Source: Clostridium thermosuccinogenes (GTDB lineage Bacteria; Bacillota; Clostridia; Acetivibrionales; DSM-5807). Taken from it: a stretch of 64,000 nucleotides of DNA. The notes beneath the pieces are model-generated. The model searched no databases. It was not told the origin of the DNA and saw only the letters and a list, made by a program, of their open reading frames with translations. This document shows positions 36,142 through 45,411 of this stretch, one piece after another. How positions within the stretch are numbered: the first letter of the stretch is position 1; each line of letters opens with the position of its first letter. Location of the stretch: the NCBI RefSeq assembly GCF_002896855.1, contig NZ_CP021850.1:2567665-2631664 (forward strand), given 5' to 3'. The translations under genes were made by a program, and so were the position numbers.

Positions 36142-36556
36142 CATATTTTAGAATTTTCAGAAAAGTTTTCTCCCAGGGTTTAATTGAAAAAGTTATTTCC
36201 ACCCCAAGTTCATAAACAGTGGAATTTAGTTATTATGTAAATCAGCAGAAATAAAAAAGGTGGAAGTTACTTTTACAACGTGGCATGTATTTTTCAATTC
36301 ACTGTTTTGCCTGCTATTTAACTTAAGAAAAATTCAGCCAACAACGGATGCTTTTATTTATATACATTGATTCCTTTCAGGGCAGCAGCCATCTATTTTC
36401 TATCATCTATAATCAAACCGATTTTATATAGAATATAGTATTTGAAAAAATCATAGTATTATATGTGCCGGTCTTATAAATACAGATAAAATCCGGCTGA
36501 TTTCCATAGCTTATATGACATCTTATTTTCATATGTGAAGGTAGGTATGTGCAGTT
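36142..36556. other. Intergenic region upstream of the M23 peptidase gene
   Basis: About 400 bp of AT-rich DNA without a gene. An imperfect 16-bp inverted repeat (about 36187-36203 and 36259-36275; TTTCCACC/GGTGGAA core) with a 55-nt loop is the only structure noticed. The plus-strand promoter was not identified. Confidence 0.4.
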
Positions 36557-37810
36557 ATGATTTTCATCATATCAAAGAAAAGTCTGATATATGCCGGAAT
36601 TGGCATTATTCTGTGTGCCGTTTTGGTATTTGGCACATGGATGCTGGTTTCAAATCAGATTGTTCAAAACGCCTTTTTAAGCGATGGTGAGGATGCTTTA
36701 GAGGCTGAACCCGGAATCGGTACAACATCCGGGTCTGGCACCGTATCCGGTTCCGGCTCAGAATCCGAATCCCAAAAGACTCAAAAATCGTATATAAAGT
36801 GGGTGGATTTTAATGTTCCCTATGAGGCCATGTACAAAGCAATGAAGCTGGATATAAACTCCCAGGACAAACCGGTTAAATTGAACTGGATTGAAATGCT
36901 GGCCTATCTCGCCGCAAAAAACGGAGGCAATTTTAAGGGATATAAGGATAAGCAGCTGGATGATCTGGCCGAAATCCTAAGCTCGGGGAAAACCATGGAA
37001 GAGCTTACACAGAATTTGAAATACTACCCCTACTATCTCGAAGCCTACAGCGCAGTGTTGTCGGGTTTTGTAGGAGAATATGAAATCGAAGTGCCGGACA
37101 AAAATGCAGAAGGGGGAAAACGCTGGGAAAGACGTTACGGCCTCAAGGCCTTCTCCCCCATAGCAAAGAATTTTCCATACAGCCACTACGATGACTTTGG
37201 AAACAGCCGCACCTATGGCTTTAAAAGAGTACATCTCGGGAATGACCTTATGGGGCAGGTAGGGACGCCCATCATTGCTGTGGAAGGCGGAGTTGTGGAA
37301 GCTATGGGCTGGAATCAGTATGGTGGCTGGAGAATTGGAATTCGTTCCCACGACTCCAAAAGATATTACTATTATGCGCACCTTAGAAAGAATTTCCCAT
37401 ACAGAAAGGATTTAAAGGTCGGGTCGGTGGTTAAGGCTGGAGATGTCATAGGATATATGGGACGAAGCGGTTACAGCAGGGAAGAAAATGTAAACAACAT
37501 ACGGCAGCCCCATCTTCATTTCGGTATGCAGCTGATTTTTGACGAATCTCAAAAAGAGGGCAAAAATGAAATCTGGATAGATGTATATCAAATTGTACGC
37601 CTTCTGAACCGCAACAGGTCGGAAGTAGTCAAAAATCCTGAAACTAAGGATTATTACAGGGTTTATGATTTTCGTGACAGCAGTGAGCTGTCAAAACCAA
37701 GCACTCCTCCCGATGATGCACTTATTGATGAAGACATTTTTGATGATATTTTTGACACCGGCGTCATTGATGAAGGTGTTCCGGAAGACTGCCCGGCTGA
37801 TGGGATATAA
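36557..37810 (+). CDS. Membrane-anchored M23 family peptidase
   Basis: A 417-residue protein with one N-terminal membrane helix (residues 8-30), a Ser/Gly-rich linker (55-75), an all-helical region (80-180) and an M23 (LytM) endopeptidase domain. The zinc ligands are visible as H226/D230 (HLGNDLMG) and H321 of HLHFG (319-323), so the domain should be active on peptidoglycan cross-bridges outside the cell. The Asp-rich C-terminus (about 385-417) is acidic. A single gene closed by a strong terminator. A developmental or cell-wall remodelling role is inferred. Confidence 0.9.
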   Translation: MIFIISKKSLIYAGIGIILCAVLVFGTWMLVSNQIVQNAFLSDGEDALEAEPGIGTTSGSGTVSGSGSESESQKTQKSYIKWVDFNVPYEAMYKAMKLDINSQDKPVKLNWIEMLAYLAAKNGGNFKGYKDKQLDDLAEILSSGKTMEELTQNLKYYPYYLEAYSAVLSGFVGEYEIEVPDKNAEGGKRWERRYGLKAFSPIAKNFPYSHYDDFGNSRTYGFKRVHLGNDLMGQVGTPIIAVEGGVVEAMGWNQYGGWRIGIRSHDSKRYYYYAHLRKNFPYRKDLKVGSVVKAGDVIGYMGRSGYSREENVNNIRQPHLHFGMQLIFDESQKEGKNEIWIDVYQIVRLLNRNRSEVVKNPETKDYYRVYDFRDSSELSKPSTPPDDALIDEDIFDDIFDTGVIDEGVPEDCPADGI

Positions 37811-37843
37811 GCTGCTATACAGTATATTTCTCCATATTTCGGT

Positions 37844-37900
37844 AAAGCTAACATCGGTATTCATTCTTCACAGCTTTATTAAAATACCGATGTTAGCTTT
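37844..37900 (+). terminator. Intrinsic terminator after the M23 peptidase gene
   Basis: A perfect 18-bp stem AAAGCTAACATCGGTATT and its complement surround a 21-nt loop, 33 nt after the stop. Confidence 0.88.
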
Positions 37901-38015
37901 ATCTTTTGGGCCAGCAAACTGGTGCTATTGAAGGTAAAATAAGCTCCGGATAAGACAGACCAAACTTAAAGCACAGTTTGATGCATTTATTTTACGAAAG
38001 ATGGGAGGATATGAT

Positions 38016-39146
38016 ATGAAAGCACTTGTCTATGAGGGAGTAAGAAAAGTGGGTGTCAGCAATGTAGGTGATCCGCAAATTAAAAAACCGGATGATATAA
38101 TAATCAGAGTTACATCCACAGCCATTTGCGGTTCAGATTTGCACCTCATCCACGGATTTGTACCAAACATGCCAAAAGGCTTCATTCTTGGCCATGAAAC
38201 CATGGGAATTGTTGAAGAAGTAGGAAGGGATGTCCATAAAGTAAAAAAAGGCGACAGAGTTATAGTTCCCTTCCCGGTAGCCTGCGGCCATTGCTGGTAT
38301 TGCGAGCACGATCTTTGGAGCCAATGCGACAATTCCAATACCAACGGAGAGGTAGGCGGCCTTTTCGGTTACAGCAAAACCTATGGCGGATATGACGGAG
38401 GTCAGGCGGAATACCTAAGGGTACCCTATGCCAATGTCGGCCCCACCGTTGTTCCTGAGGATTTAAAAGATGAACAGGTCCTGTTTCTGACTGACATCCT
38501 GCCTACATCCTATTGGGGTGTTGATATGGCCGGCGTCAAATCCGGGGATACCGTAGTGGTTCTTGGCTGTGGCCCTGTCGGACTTCTAGTGCAGAAGTGG
38601 GCCGCCTTTAGAGGAGCCAAAAGAATCATTGCCGTGGATTATATCGGTTACAGACTAGAGCATGCCAGAAAACACAATGGAGTTGAAGTCATAAATTTCG
38701 AGGATCATGACAACACCGGTGAATATATAAAAGAAATCACCCATGGAGGTGCAGACGCAGTAATCGATTGTGTCGGCATGGACGGGAAAATGACTACCAT
38801 CGAGCTGATAGAATCAATGTTAAAGCTTCAGGGAGGTTCCAAATCGGCAATAGAAATCGCCACCCAGGCCGTCAGGAAAGGTGGCACTGTTGTACTGGTA
38901 GGAGTTTACGGTGCCAGGTACAACATGTTCCCTCTAGGGGATTTTTTTGCAAGGAATATTACTCTGAAAATGGGTCAGTGCCCTGCCCATTCCTATGTTG
39001 AGCCCATACTGAAGCTTATCAGGGAAGGAAAGTTTGACGCGACAGACATAATAACACATGTACTGCCCCTGGATAAAGGTCCGTATGCTTATGAAATATT
39101 CGATCAGAAAAAGGACAATTGCATTAAGGTGATCCTGAAGCCATGA
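38016..39146 (+). CDS. Zinc-dependent alcohol dehydrogenase
   Basis: A 376-residue medium-chain dehydrogenase resembling glutathione-independent formaldehyde dehydrogenase-like enzymes. Catalytic zinc ligands C38 (TAICGSDLH) and the His/Glu of LGHETMG are present. A structural-zinc-like Cys cluster appears (CGHCWYCEHDLWSQC), and the NAD(P) fold has VLGCGPVGLL. The start at 38016 follows GGGAGG. The substrate is not predictable. It stands alone between two terminators. Confidence 0.9.
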   Translation: MKALVYEGVRKVGVSNVGDPQIKKPDDIIIRVTSTAICGSDLHLIHGFVPNMPKGFILGHETMGIVEEVGRDVHKVKKGDRVIVPFPVACGHCWYCEHDLWSQCDNSNTNGEVGGLFGYSKTYGGYDGGQAEYLRVPYANVGPTVVPEDLKDEQVLFLTDILPTSYWGVDMAGVKSGDTVVVLGCGPVGLLVQKWAAFRGAKRIIAVDYIGYRLEHARKHNGVEVINFEDHDNTGEYIKEITHGGADAVIDCVGMDGKMTTIELIESMLKLQGGSKSAIEIATQAVRKGGTVVLVGVYGARYNMFPLGDFFARNITLKMGQCPAHSYVEPILKLIREGKFDATDIITHVLPLDKGPYAYEIFDQKKDNCIKVILKP

Positions 39147-39340
39147 CACTATGATGATGCCCCTTTGGGTATTCCTTTGATTTGCTCAGGCTGTACAAAG
39201 CCGGTTTGAATTCAGTTGATTGAAACGGATGATTGCTGCCTCGAAAGGAATCAAAAGCACAAATCAATCAATACATCCATTAATAGCTGAACTCTTTCCT
39301 AAACTATGTTGGGAGAAGGCGATCAGTGAATTTTTAATGC

Positions 39341-39377
39341 AAAAAAGGCGCCAGGATTATTCAACCAGACGCCTTTT
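39341..39377 (-). terminator. Terminator of the sigma/anti-sigma/surface-protein operon
   Basis: The stem AAAAGGCG/CGCCTTTT is extended by partial pairing and followed by a T-run on the minus strand, shortly after the stop at 39403. Confidence 0.85.
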
Positions 39378-39402
39378 AATATTTCTCAGAAATTTTGATA
39401 TT

Positions 39403-40092
39403 TTATCTTTCCGCAGTTTTTCTTTTGCGTATCACAACAGCAGAGCCTCCAATCACGATAATCGCACCTGCTGCAGCAGCTATCGCCGGCAAAGCCATTG
39501 AAGAAGCATCCTTACTCTGTGTCGAAACTCCGCTTGCAGTATAAAGCTCTGCTGTTGCAGCAACATCATCTGCAGGAGCACTGGTTATGGCAACAGTATC
39601 TGTTGCAACATCAGGCACAACATCATCGGATGAAACGCTGGTGGACAGGACGATGTCCGGTGCCATGTCGGATGTAGCCGCGTTTCGCGCATCCGGGTTG
39701 TCCTCCGGAACAGGCTCCACATCTTTGGCAGGTCCGACATCCATCAGCACTGCTTGCTGGCCTTCCACAACCTTAACCATATCGTTACCGAAGATGTCAT
39801 ACAGAAACTTAGCATTTTCTTCACTGTAAGGAGTAATGCCTATCTCTACATATTCTCCCATCGGTCCGGTATGGGTGATCTTAAATCCTTTAGCTTCAAT
39901 TTCCTTTGCATGGTCTTCAAATACATACTTGTCTATCTCTGCCTGTTTTTGCAGCAGCCTGCTGTCTATTTCCACCGTCTGGCCCTGATATGCAGGCGAC
40001 TGTCCTCCCCCTTCTTCAGCATGAGCCACCGAAGTTAGTATGCTTAATGACATACCCAGAATAAAAGCTTTCGATATTATTGATTTTTTCAT
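39403..40092 (-). CDS. Secreted, C-terminally anchored protein of unknown function
   Basis: A 229-residue protein with a signal peptide (MKKSIISKAFILGMSLSILTSVAHAEE, cleavage near residue 25), a soluble domain to about residue 115, an Asp/Ala/Thr/Ser-rich low-complexity stalk (115-195) and a C-terminal helix followed by RKRK. The tail resembles a sortase signal in layout, but no LPXTG is present, so membrane anchoring is more likely. It follows the anti-sigma gene by 136 nt, so it may belong to that regulon. No family recognised. Confidence 0.75.
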   Translation of the reverse strand: MKKSIISKAFILGMSLSILTSVAHAEEGGGQSPAYQGQTVEIDSRLLQKQAEIDKYVFEDHAKEIEAKGFKITHTGPMGEYVEIGITPYSEENAKFLYDIFGNDMVKVVEGQQAVLMDVGPAKDVEPVPEDNPDARNAATSDMAPDIVLSTSVSSDDVVPDVATDTVAITSAPADDVAATAELYTASGVSTQSKDASSMALPAIAAAAGAIIVIGGSAVVIRKRKTAER

Positions 40093-40228
40093 ATAAAAAC
40101 CCTCCTGATCAAATTTAAAATTTTAATAACCTCATTACTTTTTCTTGTTCAATGATTTCACTCGTCAACACATCGGTTATGGCTGTCTTTTTGTCTTTTT
40201 GCCTTTTCAACTAAAGAAACTGTCCTGT

Positions 40229-40939
40229 TTACCGCTTCATAGAAGCGGCTACCCTGAGAGCCTCATCTGACGATATATGTCCCGCCACTGAGTAGTGGAC
40301 CCCGTCCAAGAACCAGTGAACCTCTGTCCCATCTTCTTTCAAATAACCGGAAACACCATTGATGTCTATTTTTTTGTAACCGGAAAATTCGTCTTCCAAG
40401 GCCTTTGTCTCCTCAGTAATTGAAAACGAAAGCTCTTCTTTTACATAATTGAGGATGATTTTGTCTGCCATCTCGCCCTTATATCCCGAAGCAAGGATTT
40501 CTTCCAACTTAAAGCCTTCCGGGATATACCCCGGCATGATAAAGGCATCTCCGAAAATCTTCCGTGCCTCATCAGGATTTGTGACAGACCAGCTTTCAAT
40601 CGCTTCAGAGTCAGAACCCGAAAGAATATCTACGGTGGTTTGCCCTGGAGCCACCTCCATAGCATTATCTGTGGCTGCCATTATGTTGGGCTGTGCAGCA
40701 TTATCTTCACCTGTTCCGGTTTTCGGTGGCAGCAAGTTGAGAATTCCGACGGTTGCAAGGATCAGCACAAAGCTAGCAGCCGGGACCAGTAATCTGTTAA
40801 CCCTGATATTTAGGTTGATATTTCTTTTTTTCTGACAGCACATCAAGGTTTTATCCTTGAGCTCTTCGCTGACTTTGATATCCTTCATGCATTCATCCGC
40901 AATGCTTTTAAAATCTCTAATATTAATCACCCAAGTCAA
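40229..40939 (-). CDS. Anti-sigma-like membrane protein with DUF4367 domain
   Basis: A 236-residue protein. The N-terminal 45 residues are cytoplasmic and Cys-containing, one helix spans about residues 49-67, and the outer part ends in a DUF4367-like domain (residues about 120-236; PGYIPEGFKLEEI, VNGVSGYLKEDGTEVHWFLDG). Such proteins are commonly encoded after ECF sigma factors and probably hold the sigma at the membrane. The start is uncertain: TTG 40939 or GTG 40930, both overlapping the sigma gene end. Translational coupling is likely. Confidence 0.8.
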   Translation of the reverse strand: MTWVINIRDFKSIADECMKDIKVSEELKDKTLMCCQKKRNINLNIRVNRLLVPAASFVLILATVGILNLLPPKTGTGEDNAAQPNIMAATDNAMEVAPGQTTVDILSGSDSEAIESWSVTNPDEARKIFGDAFIMPGYIPEGFKLEEILASGYKGEMADKIILNYVKEELSFSITEETKALEDEFSGYKKIDINGVSGYLKEDGTEVHWFLDGVHYSVAGHISSDEALRVAASMKR

Positions 40940-41486
40940 TTCTCCCTTCTAACTTTCCTTTGAGCATTGTCCTCGCCCTGTGAAGTCTGCTTCTTACAGT
41001 TCCCTCAGCCACATTCAGAATTTTGCTTATTTCTGCAGTATCGTAGGCATGATAGTAATAAAGTATGATCACTTCTTTTAAAGCTGCCGGAAGGGATAAT
41101 ACTTCATCGAACAGGGCCTTGTTTTCATCTCTTTTTATGATTCTGCCCTCAATATCCGATGTCCGTCCGGAAGTTTTTATCCTGTCGGTAAGCAGCACTC
41201 TTTTGATCCATGAATTACGCAGCATGTCCTTGCAAACATTGATGGTCACTTTTATAATCCATGTTTTTTCGCTGCTTTCTCCCTTAAAGCTGTCAAACTT
41301 GTTGTAAATCTTTATAAATACCTCCTGAAATGCATCTTCCGCCTTTTGCATGTCTTTAAGATACATATAGGAAGTTCTCAGCACATCATTGCCATAGACA
41401 TCCATCAGCCTTTGCAGTTCTTGATCAATATTTTTTTTTGCTACCTTCTCAGGGTTATTCTCCTTTGGTACCGAAAGGAAATACAT
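40923..41486 (-). CDS. ECF-type RNA polymerase sigma factor
   Basis: A 187-residue sigma-70 family protein. Region 2 (YGNDVLRTSYMYLKDMQKAEDAFQEVFIKIY) recognises the -10, and region 4 (LPAALKEVIILYYYHAYDTAEISKILNVAEGTVRSRLHRAR) the -35. The start at 41486 follows GGGAGGAGG; an upstream in-frame codon lacks a site. It overlaps the anti-sigma gene by about 17 nt. The signal sensed is unknown. Confidence 0.92.
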   Translation of the reverse strand: MYFLSVPKENNPEKVAKKNIDQELQRLMDVYGNDVLRTSYMYLKDMQKAEDAFQEVFIKIYNKFDSFKGESSEKTWIIKVTINVCKDMLRNSWIKRVLLTDRIKTSGRTSDIEGRIIKRDENKALFDEVLSLPAALKEVIILYYYHAYDTAEISKILNVAEGTVRSRLHRARTMLKGKLEGRIDLGD

Positions 41487-41574
41487 GTATTGCCTCCTCC
41501 CTGTTGTGCTGTCACTTATTAGACGAGGCACAATCCTTTTTCGCTCCCTGATTTGACTGGCAATTTTTACGCAT

Positions 41575-41670
41575 AAAAAAACCTGCCCTTATGCCTGTCC
41601 TTTTAAGAGTAACGTCTGAAGCTGTCCAGCCGTCCGGCTTAAAAGAGATACAGCGCTTTGCAGCAGGTTT
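41575..41670 (-). terminator. Large branched terminator between ftsX and the sigma gene
   Basis: On the minus strand AAACCTGC (41663-41670) pairs with GCAGGTTT followed by a T-run (41575-41586). About 75 nt lie inside, including an 8-bp stem CTTTTAAG/CTTAAAAG. It can end the ftsEX transcript. The complex interior would also suit a regulated leader of the sigma gene, whose ATG is about 90 nt downstream. Confidence 0.7.
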
Positions 41671-41763
41671 AATTGCTAATTGCTATTGCAGATTTTCTTT
41701 AGCATTCAATGTTTAAACTTATATTTTAACTTCTGTCGTGATGAGAAAGGAGGCACCGGTCTG

Positions 41764-42672
41764 TCAAACGCTGCCTTCCGCATCCCTGGTAGAGGAAAGT
41801 CCAAAAAGGCTCCCTGCTATTCCAAGAAAAGCACTGATTGCCAGCAGGAGCCTGGTTAGGTCTGTTACCAGCACCTTTCCGGAAGGAAGGGGTATAAAAG
41901 GTAAAGAAACGCTTACCATGTCATACCCACGGCTTATAACAAAGGATATAAGGGCAACTGCCAATATGCCACCTCCCAGGGTCAGCATCAGCCCCACCAG
42001 GATATAGGGAAAGCCAATAAAACTGCCGGGAGCTCCCAAAAGCTTCAATGTGCTTATCTGCTCCCTGTTATTGTATATTCCCTGCCGTATCATGTGGGAA
42101 ACTATAACCAGCGTGGTTATGCCAACAGCGGCAATAGCCAGTAATCCTAAAGCTTTTAAAGCATTTGTTATGCTCTGCAATCGTTGCAGAACCCCTTTGT
42201 TATCCCGCACATGTTCTATCCCATCAAGGGCTGAAACCTTTTCCAAAATCTCCTCCATCTTGTCCAGATGAATCCTCACCTCTATGAATGCTTCAAAGGG
42301 GTTATCATCAAAGAGTTCCAGAATATGCGCCTCTTCTCCCAGGACATCCTCCATCCTGCTATAGGCTTCCTCTTCTTCCACCAGACGCACCTGCCATACA
42401 CCGTCAATAGCTTTTATCTTCTCCACCAGCCTTTGAACCTCATCCCTGTCCGAATTTTCACTGAAATATGCACTGATTTCGGCCTCCTCCTGCAGCATTT
42501 CAATCATCTGGCTCCCGATCCACCATCCGGATATGATCATGCCCAGTATGAACATAACAAGGCCTGTACCTAAAAATGAAAAGATGTTGGAAAGGAGATT
42601 CATTCTGACTATCCTGCCTGCCTCTTTCAGAAAATAACCTAAATTAGATAAGAAGCTCTTCATTCGATTCAC
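41764..42672 (-). CDS. ftsX: Cell-division ABC permease FtsX
   Basis: A 302-residue membrane protein with four helices (one near residue 30, then three after 180) and a large extracellular loop between the first two. The FtsX signature is visible (NIFSFLGTGLVMFILGM; NNREQISTLKLLGAPGSFIGFPYI). With FtsE it transmits ATP hydrolysis across the membrane to activate a peptidoglycan hydrolase. It overlaps the ftsE end by 29 nt; the start may instead be the ATG three codons later. Confidence 0.94.
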   Translation of the reverse strand: MNRMKSFLSNLGYFLKEAGRIVRMNLLSNIFSFLGTGLVMFILGMIISGWWIGSQMIEMLQEEAEISAYFSENSDRDEVQRLVEKIKAIDGVWQVRLVEEEEAYSRMEDVLGEEAHILELFDDNPFEAFIEVRIHLDKMEEILEKVSALDGIEHVRDNKGVLQRLQSITNALKALGLLAIAAVGITTLVIVSHMIRQGIYNNREQISTLKLLGAPGSFIGFPYILVGLMLTLGGGILAVALISFVISRGYDMVSVSLPFIPLPSGKVLVTDLTRLLLAISAFLGIAGSLFGLSSTRDAEGSV

Positions 42673-43336
42673 ACCGCCGTTCTATAGAAATGTTGCCCTT
42701 ATTCACCCGGACAAAAGTGGCATTCTTCTGGTCTTCAATCAAATGGGTCGCATGGGTGGTTATAATGACCGTCGTATTTTTATCCTTGAAAGAAGTCAAA
42801 AGATCCAATATATTCAACGCATTGGCATGGTCCAGATTGCCTGTGGGTTCATCGGCCAGAATTAAGGCAGGCTTCCTGGCTACAGCTCTGGCAATGGACA
42901 CTCTTTGAGCTTCACCCCAGGACAGGTTTTCCACCCGGGAATAAGCCTTATGCTCCAGCCCAACCCTGGCAAGGGCACTTATGGCATTTTGCTTGATCTG
43001 CCGGGAGGGAATGCCTAAAAAACGCATGCCCATCATGACATTTTCCATTGCAGTTCTTCCCTCGATGAGCCTGAAATCCTGAAATACAGGACCTATCTTC
43101 CTTCTCAGCTTTCTGATCTTCATGGCTTCCCGCCTGAACATGGCCTGGCCCAACACCTTCAAAGCTCCGGAGGTGGGATATTCCACTCCCATGAACAGTT
43201 TTAAAAGGCTGGTCTTTCCGGAACCGCTCGGCCCGGTTATGTAAACTAACTCTCCTAGCTTTATTTCAAGGTTAACATTGTGCAAAGCCAGGGTTCCATC
43301 CTTATACCTTAAAGAAACTCCCTTTGCCTCAATCAT
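42644..43336 (-). CDS. ftsE: Cell-division ABC ATPase FtsE
   Basis: A 230-residue ABC ATPase. Walker A is GPSGSGKTSLLKL (about residue 36), the Q-loop follows, and Walker B is LILADEPTGNLD. The ABC signature reads LSWGEAQR instead of the usual LSGGEQQR, a mild departure. It lies between the coiled-coil gene, 3 nt upstream, and ftsX, and works with both at the septum or sidewall. Confidence 0.95.
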   Translation of the reverse strand: MIEAKGVSLRYKDGTLALHNVNLEIKLGELVYITGPSGSGKTSLLKLFMGVEYPTSGALKVLGQAMFRREAMKIRKLRRKIGPVFQDFRLIEGRTAMENVMMGMRFLGIPSRQIKQNAISALARVGLEHKAYSRVENLSWGEAQRVSIARAVARKPALILADEPTGNLDHANALNILDLLTSFKDKNTTVIITTHATHLIEDQKNATFVRVNKGNISIERRCESNEELLI

Positions 43337-43339
43337 ATC

Positions 43340-44491
43340 TCACCCTCCTGATCTGCGAAGCCACAGGAAATCCGGCTTGAATTGAAATCTCAAGCTTCCT
43401 TCCTCCATCTCTATTGATTCCAGTGTTATATCAATATAATCACCTATGAGCTCCTTGAAATCTATCAGCAAATATCCATTCCGGAATAATTCGTTTATAG
43501 ATTCAGGTTCCAGGGGCATATCATAAAAGCTCCCTTCCGACACCTCAAACTTCAAAACGCTTTTATCCTCCACCGAGAATACTCCCTTAAGGACAAGATG
43601 CTTTTCAGGGACTTCTATATCAACCCTATCCTTAAAGAAGTGGAATTCTACACCTGACAGGGTCTTATTCCCTTTCAGCACTTCATTCAGCACATCTTCA
43701 TAAACGGTTCCCTGTACGGTAAAAAGTCCGATTTCCAGGTTCAAATCCTTCAGAGGAAACTCTCCTTCTATCATAATCCTGCTAAACTCTTGCACTATAT
43801 CGGAAAACAAAGCTTTAATTTCATCCCACATCTGCTGCAGATTTCCCAGCTGTTCCTCATAGTATTCCCTTTCTTCCTCCAGAGAGTCCAAATAAGCTTC
43901 CTGTTCCCCCCTCAACCTTATGCTTTCGTCCAATTTCAACTGAAGCTCTGCCTTTTTATCCTCCAACAGCCTGACTTTCTCCGACAGCTTTTCCTTTTCG
44001 ACCGTCAATTCTCTTTCCAGCTCTTCCACAGAATCCAGCAGTTCTCCCACGTTTTTCGTCAGATCCTTCAGAATGTTGAGATTTTTAAGAAAGGAGGACA
44101 AATCCTTTGAGCTTAAAAGGGTTTCCAGGTATGAGGCCGGTCCGCTTCTCTGATAGCTTACCAGAACCTGTCTTAAGGTATCCAACTGCTTGTCATATTT
44201 TTCCTGCTGCTTAGCAATCAGCTTTTCCACATCTCTTATTTCGTCCTGGAGAACTCCAATCTCCCCGTTGACCCTTTCAGCTTCCCTCTCCATCTCTTCG
44301 ATCTTCTGCAGGAGAATAAAAAGATCCGCCAGGACAGCCTTTTCTTTGTCGGATATGCTTTCCAGCTTCTCCTGAACCTCTTCGATGGGCTGCACCTCTC
44401 CGGAAATCTTTAAGGGAAAAAGGGATGCTATCACGATAGCAAAAGATAGGGCAAAAATTAAAATAGTCCTCGGTTTCTGAAGAACAGCCAT
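43340..44491 (-). CDS. FtsEX-linked secreted coiled-coil protein, no hydrolase domain
   Basis: A 383-residue protein with an N-terminal membrane/signal segment (residues 8-30), then two long coiled-coil blocks (about 35-135 and 160-235) with a helical hinge between (YQRSGPASYLETLLSSKDLSSF). This hinge and coil pattern resembles the FtsX-binding part of PcsB, CwlO and EnvC. The last 140 residues are beta-rich and contain no CHAP, NlpC/P60 or M23 motif. It lies 3 nt upstream of ftsE, so it is very probably the FtsX partner. How it would act on peptidoglycan is unknown. Confidence 0.85.
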   Translation of the reverse strand: MAVLQKPRTILIFALSFAIVIASLFPLKISGEVQPIEEVQEKLESISDKEKAVLADLFILLQKIEEMEREAERVNGEIGVLQDEIRDVEKLIAKQQEKYDKQLDTLRQVLVSYQRSGPASYLETLLSSKDLSSFLKNLNILKDLTKNVGELLDSVEELERELTVEKEKLSEKVRLLEDKKAELQLKLDESIRLRGEQEAYLDSLEEEREYYEEQLGNLQQMWDEIKALFSDIVQEFSRIMIEGEFPLKDLNLEIGLFTVQGTVYEDVLNEVLKGNKTLSGVEFHFFKDRVDIEVPEKHLVLKGVFSVEDKSVLKFEVSEGSFYDMPLEPESINELFRNGYLLIDFKELIGDYIDITLESIEMEEGSLRFQFKPDFLWLRRSGG

Positions 44492-44575
44492 GCTTCCACC
44501 CTCCTTTACTGTATTATATCATGGGCAGTAATTTCTTTCCACCGGGAACCTGCACAAAGATTTAAGAATCGCTAT

Positions 44576-45271
44576 TTATTTGTCGGCAAATCTATAGCCA
44601 ATACCAACCTGTGTAAGAATAAACCTTGGATTAGCCGTATCTCTCTCTATCTTCCTCCTAAGGCTCGCCATAAACACTCTAAGGCTTTTCGCATCGCCGA
44701 CCTCGCCAAAACCCCATATTTGGCTGATTATATAGTTATGAGTGAGCACCTTGCCCCTATTGGCAATCAAAAGTCGCAGGAGCTTGTACTCTATCGGTGT
44801 CAGATGGACTTCCTCACCATCTACGAATACCAAGCCTTTTCCATAATCCACGGTAAGGTAGTCGCAAGTAAAGGTCTTGGCATTATCAGGATTTGTCATG
44901 CTGTTTATCTTGCGCTGTGCGACCCTGATCCTGGCCATAAGCTCACCTGTGTAAAAAGGTTTTGTCATATAGTCGTCAGCTCCGCAATCAAGGGCGTTGA
45001 TTATATCACTTTCTTCTTCCCTGGCGGAAAGAACTATGATGGGAGCATTGCTTTTTTCCCTTATCTGCCGTATGACATCCATGCCATCAATATCAGGCAA
45101 ACCCAGGTCCAAAAGAATCAAGTCAGGGTTATTGGCATAGAAAAGGGCAACAGCTTCCTTTCCGCTGGAAGTTGTAATGGTTCTGTATCCTTCATCCTTA
45201 AGGAACATGTTTACCAACGACATGATATATTTGTCATCCTCGACTATTAGAACGGTAATGCTATCTGCCAT
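44576..45271 (-). CDS. kdpE: KdpE-like response regulator
   Basis: A 231-residue OmpR-type regulator: receiver with D12/D13 and phospho-site D55 (LLDLGLPDIDG), and a C-terminal winged helix (TPIEYKLLRLL; GDAKSLRVFMASLRRKIE). The KdpE branch is indicated by the ITVLIVEDDKYI and RFADK ends and by the KdpD-like kinase next to it. No kdpFABC pump lies here; the nearby targets are Ktr/Trk-type uptake genes in the same cluster. Confidence 0.9.
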   Translation of the reverse strand: MADSITVLIVEDDKYIMSLVNMFLKDEGYRTITTSSGKEAVALFYANNPDLILLDLGLPDIDGMDVIRQIREKSNAPIIVLSAREEESDIINALDCGADDYMTKPFYTGELMARIRVAQRKINSMTNPDNAKTFTCDYLTVDYGKGLVFVDGEEVHLTPIEYKLLRLLIANRGKVLTHNYIISQIWGFGEVGDAKSLRVFMASLRRKIERDTANPRFILTQVGIGYRFADK

Positions 45272-45411
45272 AATAACTCCTCAAATTTGCTCGTCTGTAC
45301 AAAAATTCAATATCACTTCTATTTTAAACAGAATTTTTTAAGCAGGAATACTGACTTTTTTTAAAGTCCTGCCAATCTATATATTTGCAAGATACATTCC
45401 CTTTTATAATT

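Noticed and set aside
39403-39500. Sortase LPXTG signal at the end of the surface protein
   Set aside because: The hydrophobic helix and basic tail are present, but no LPXTG-like motif precedes them.
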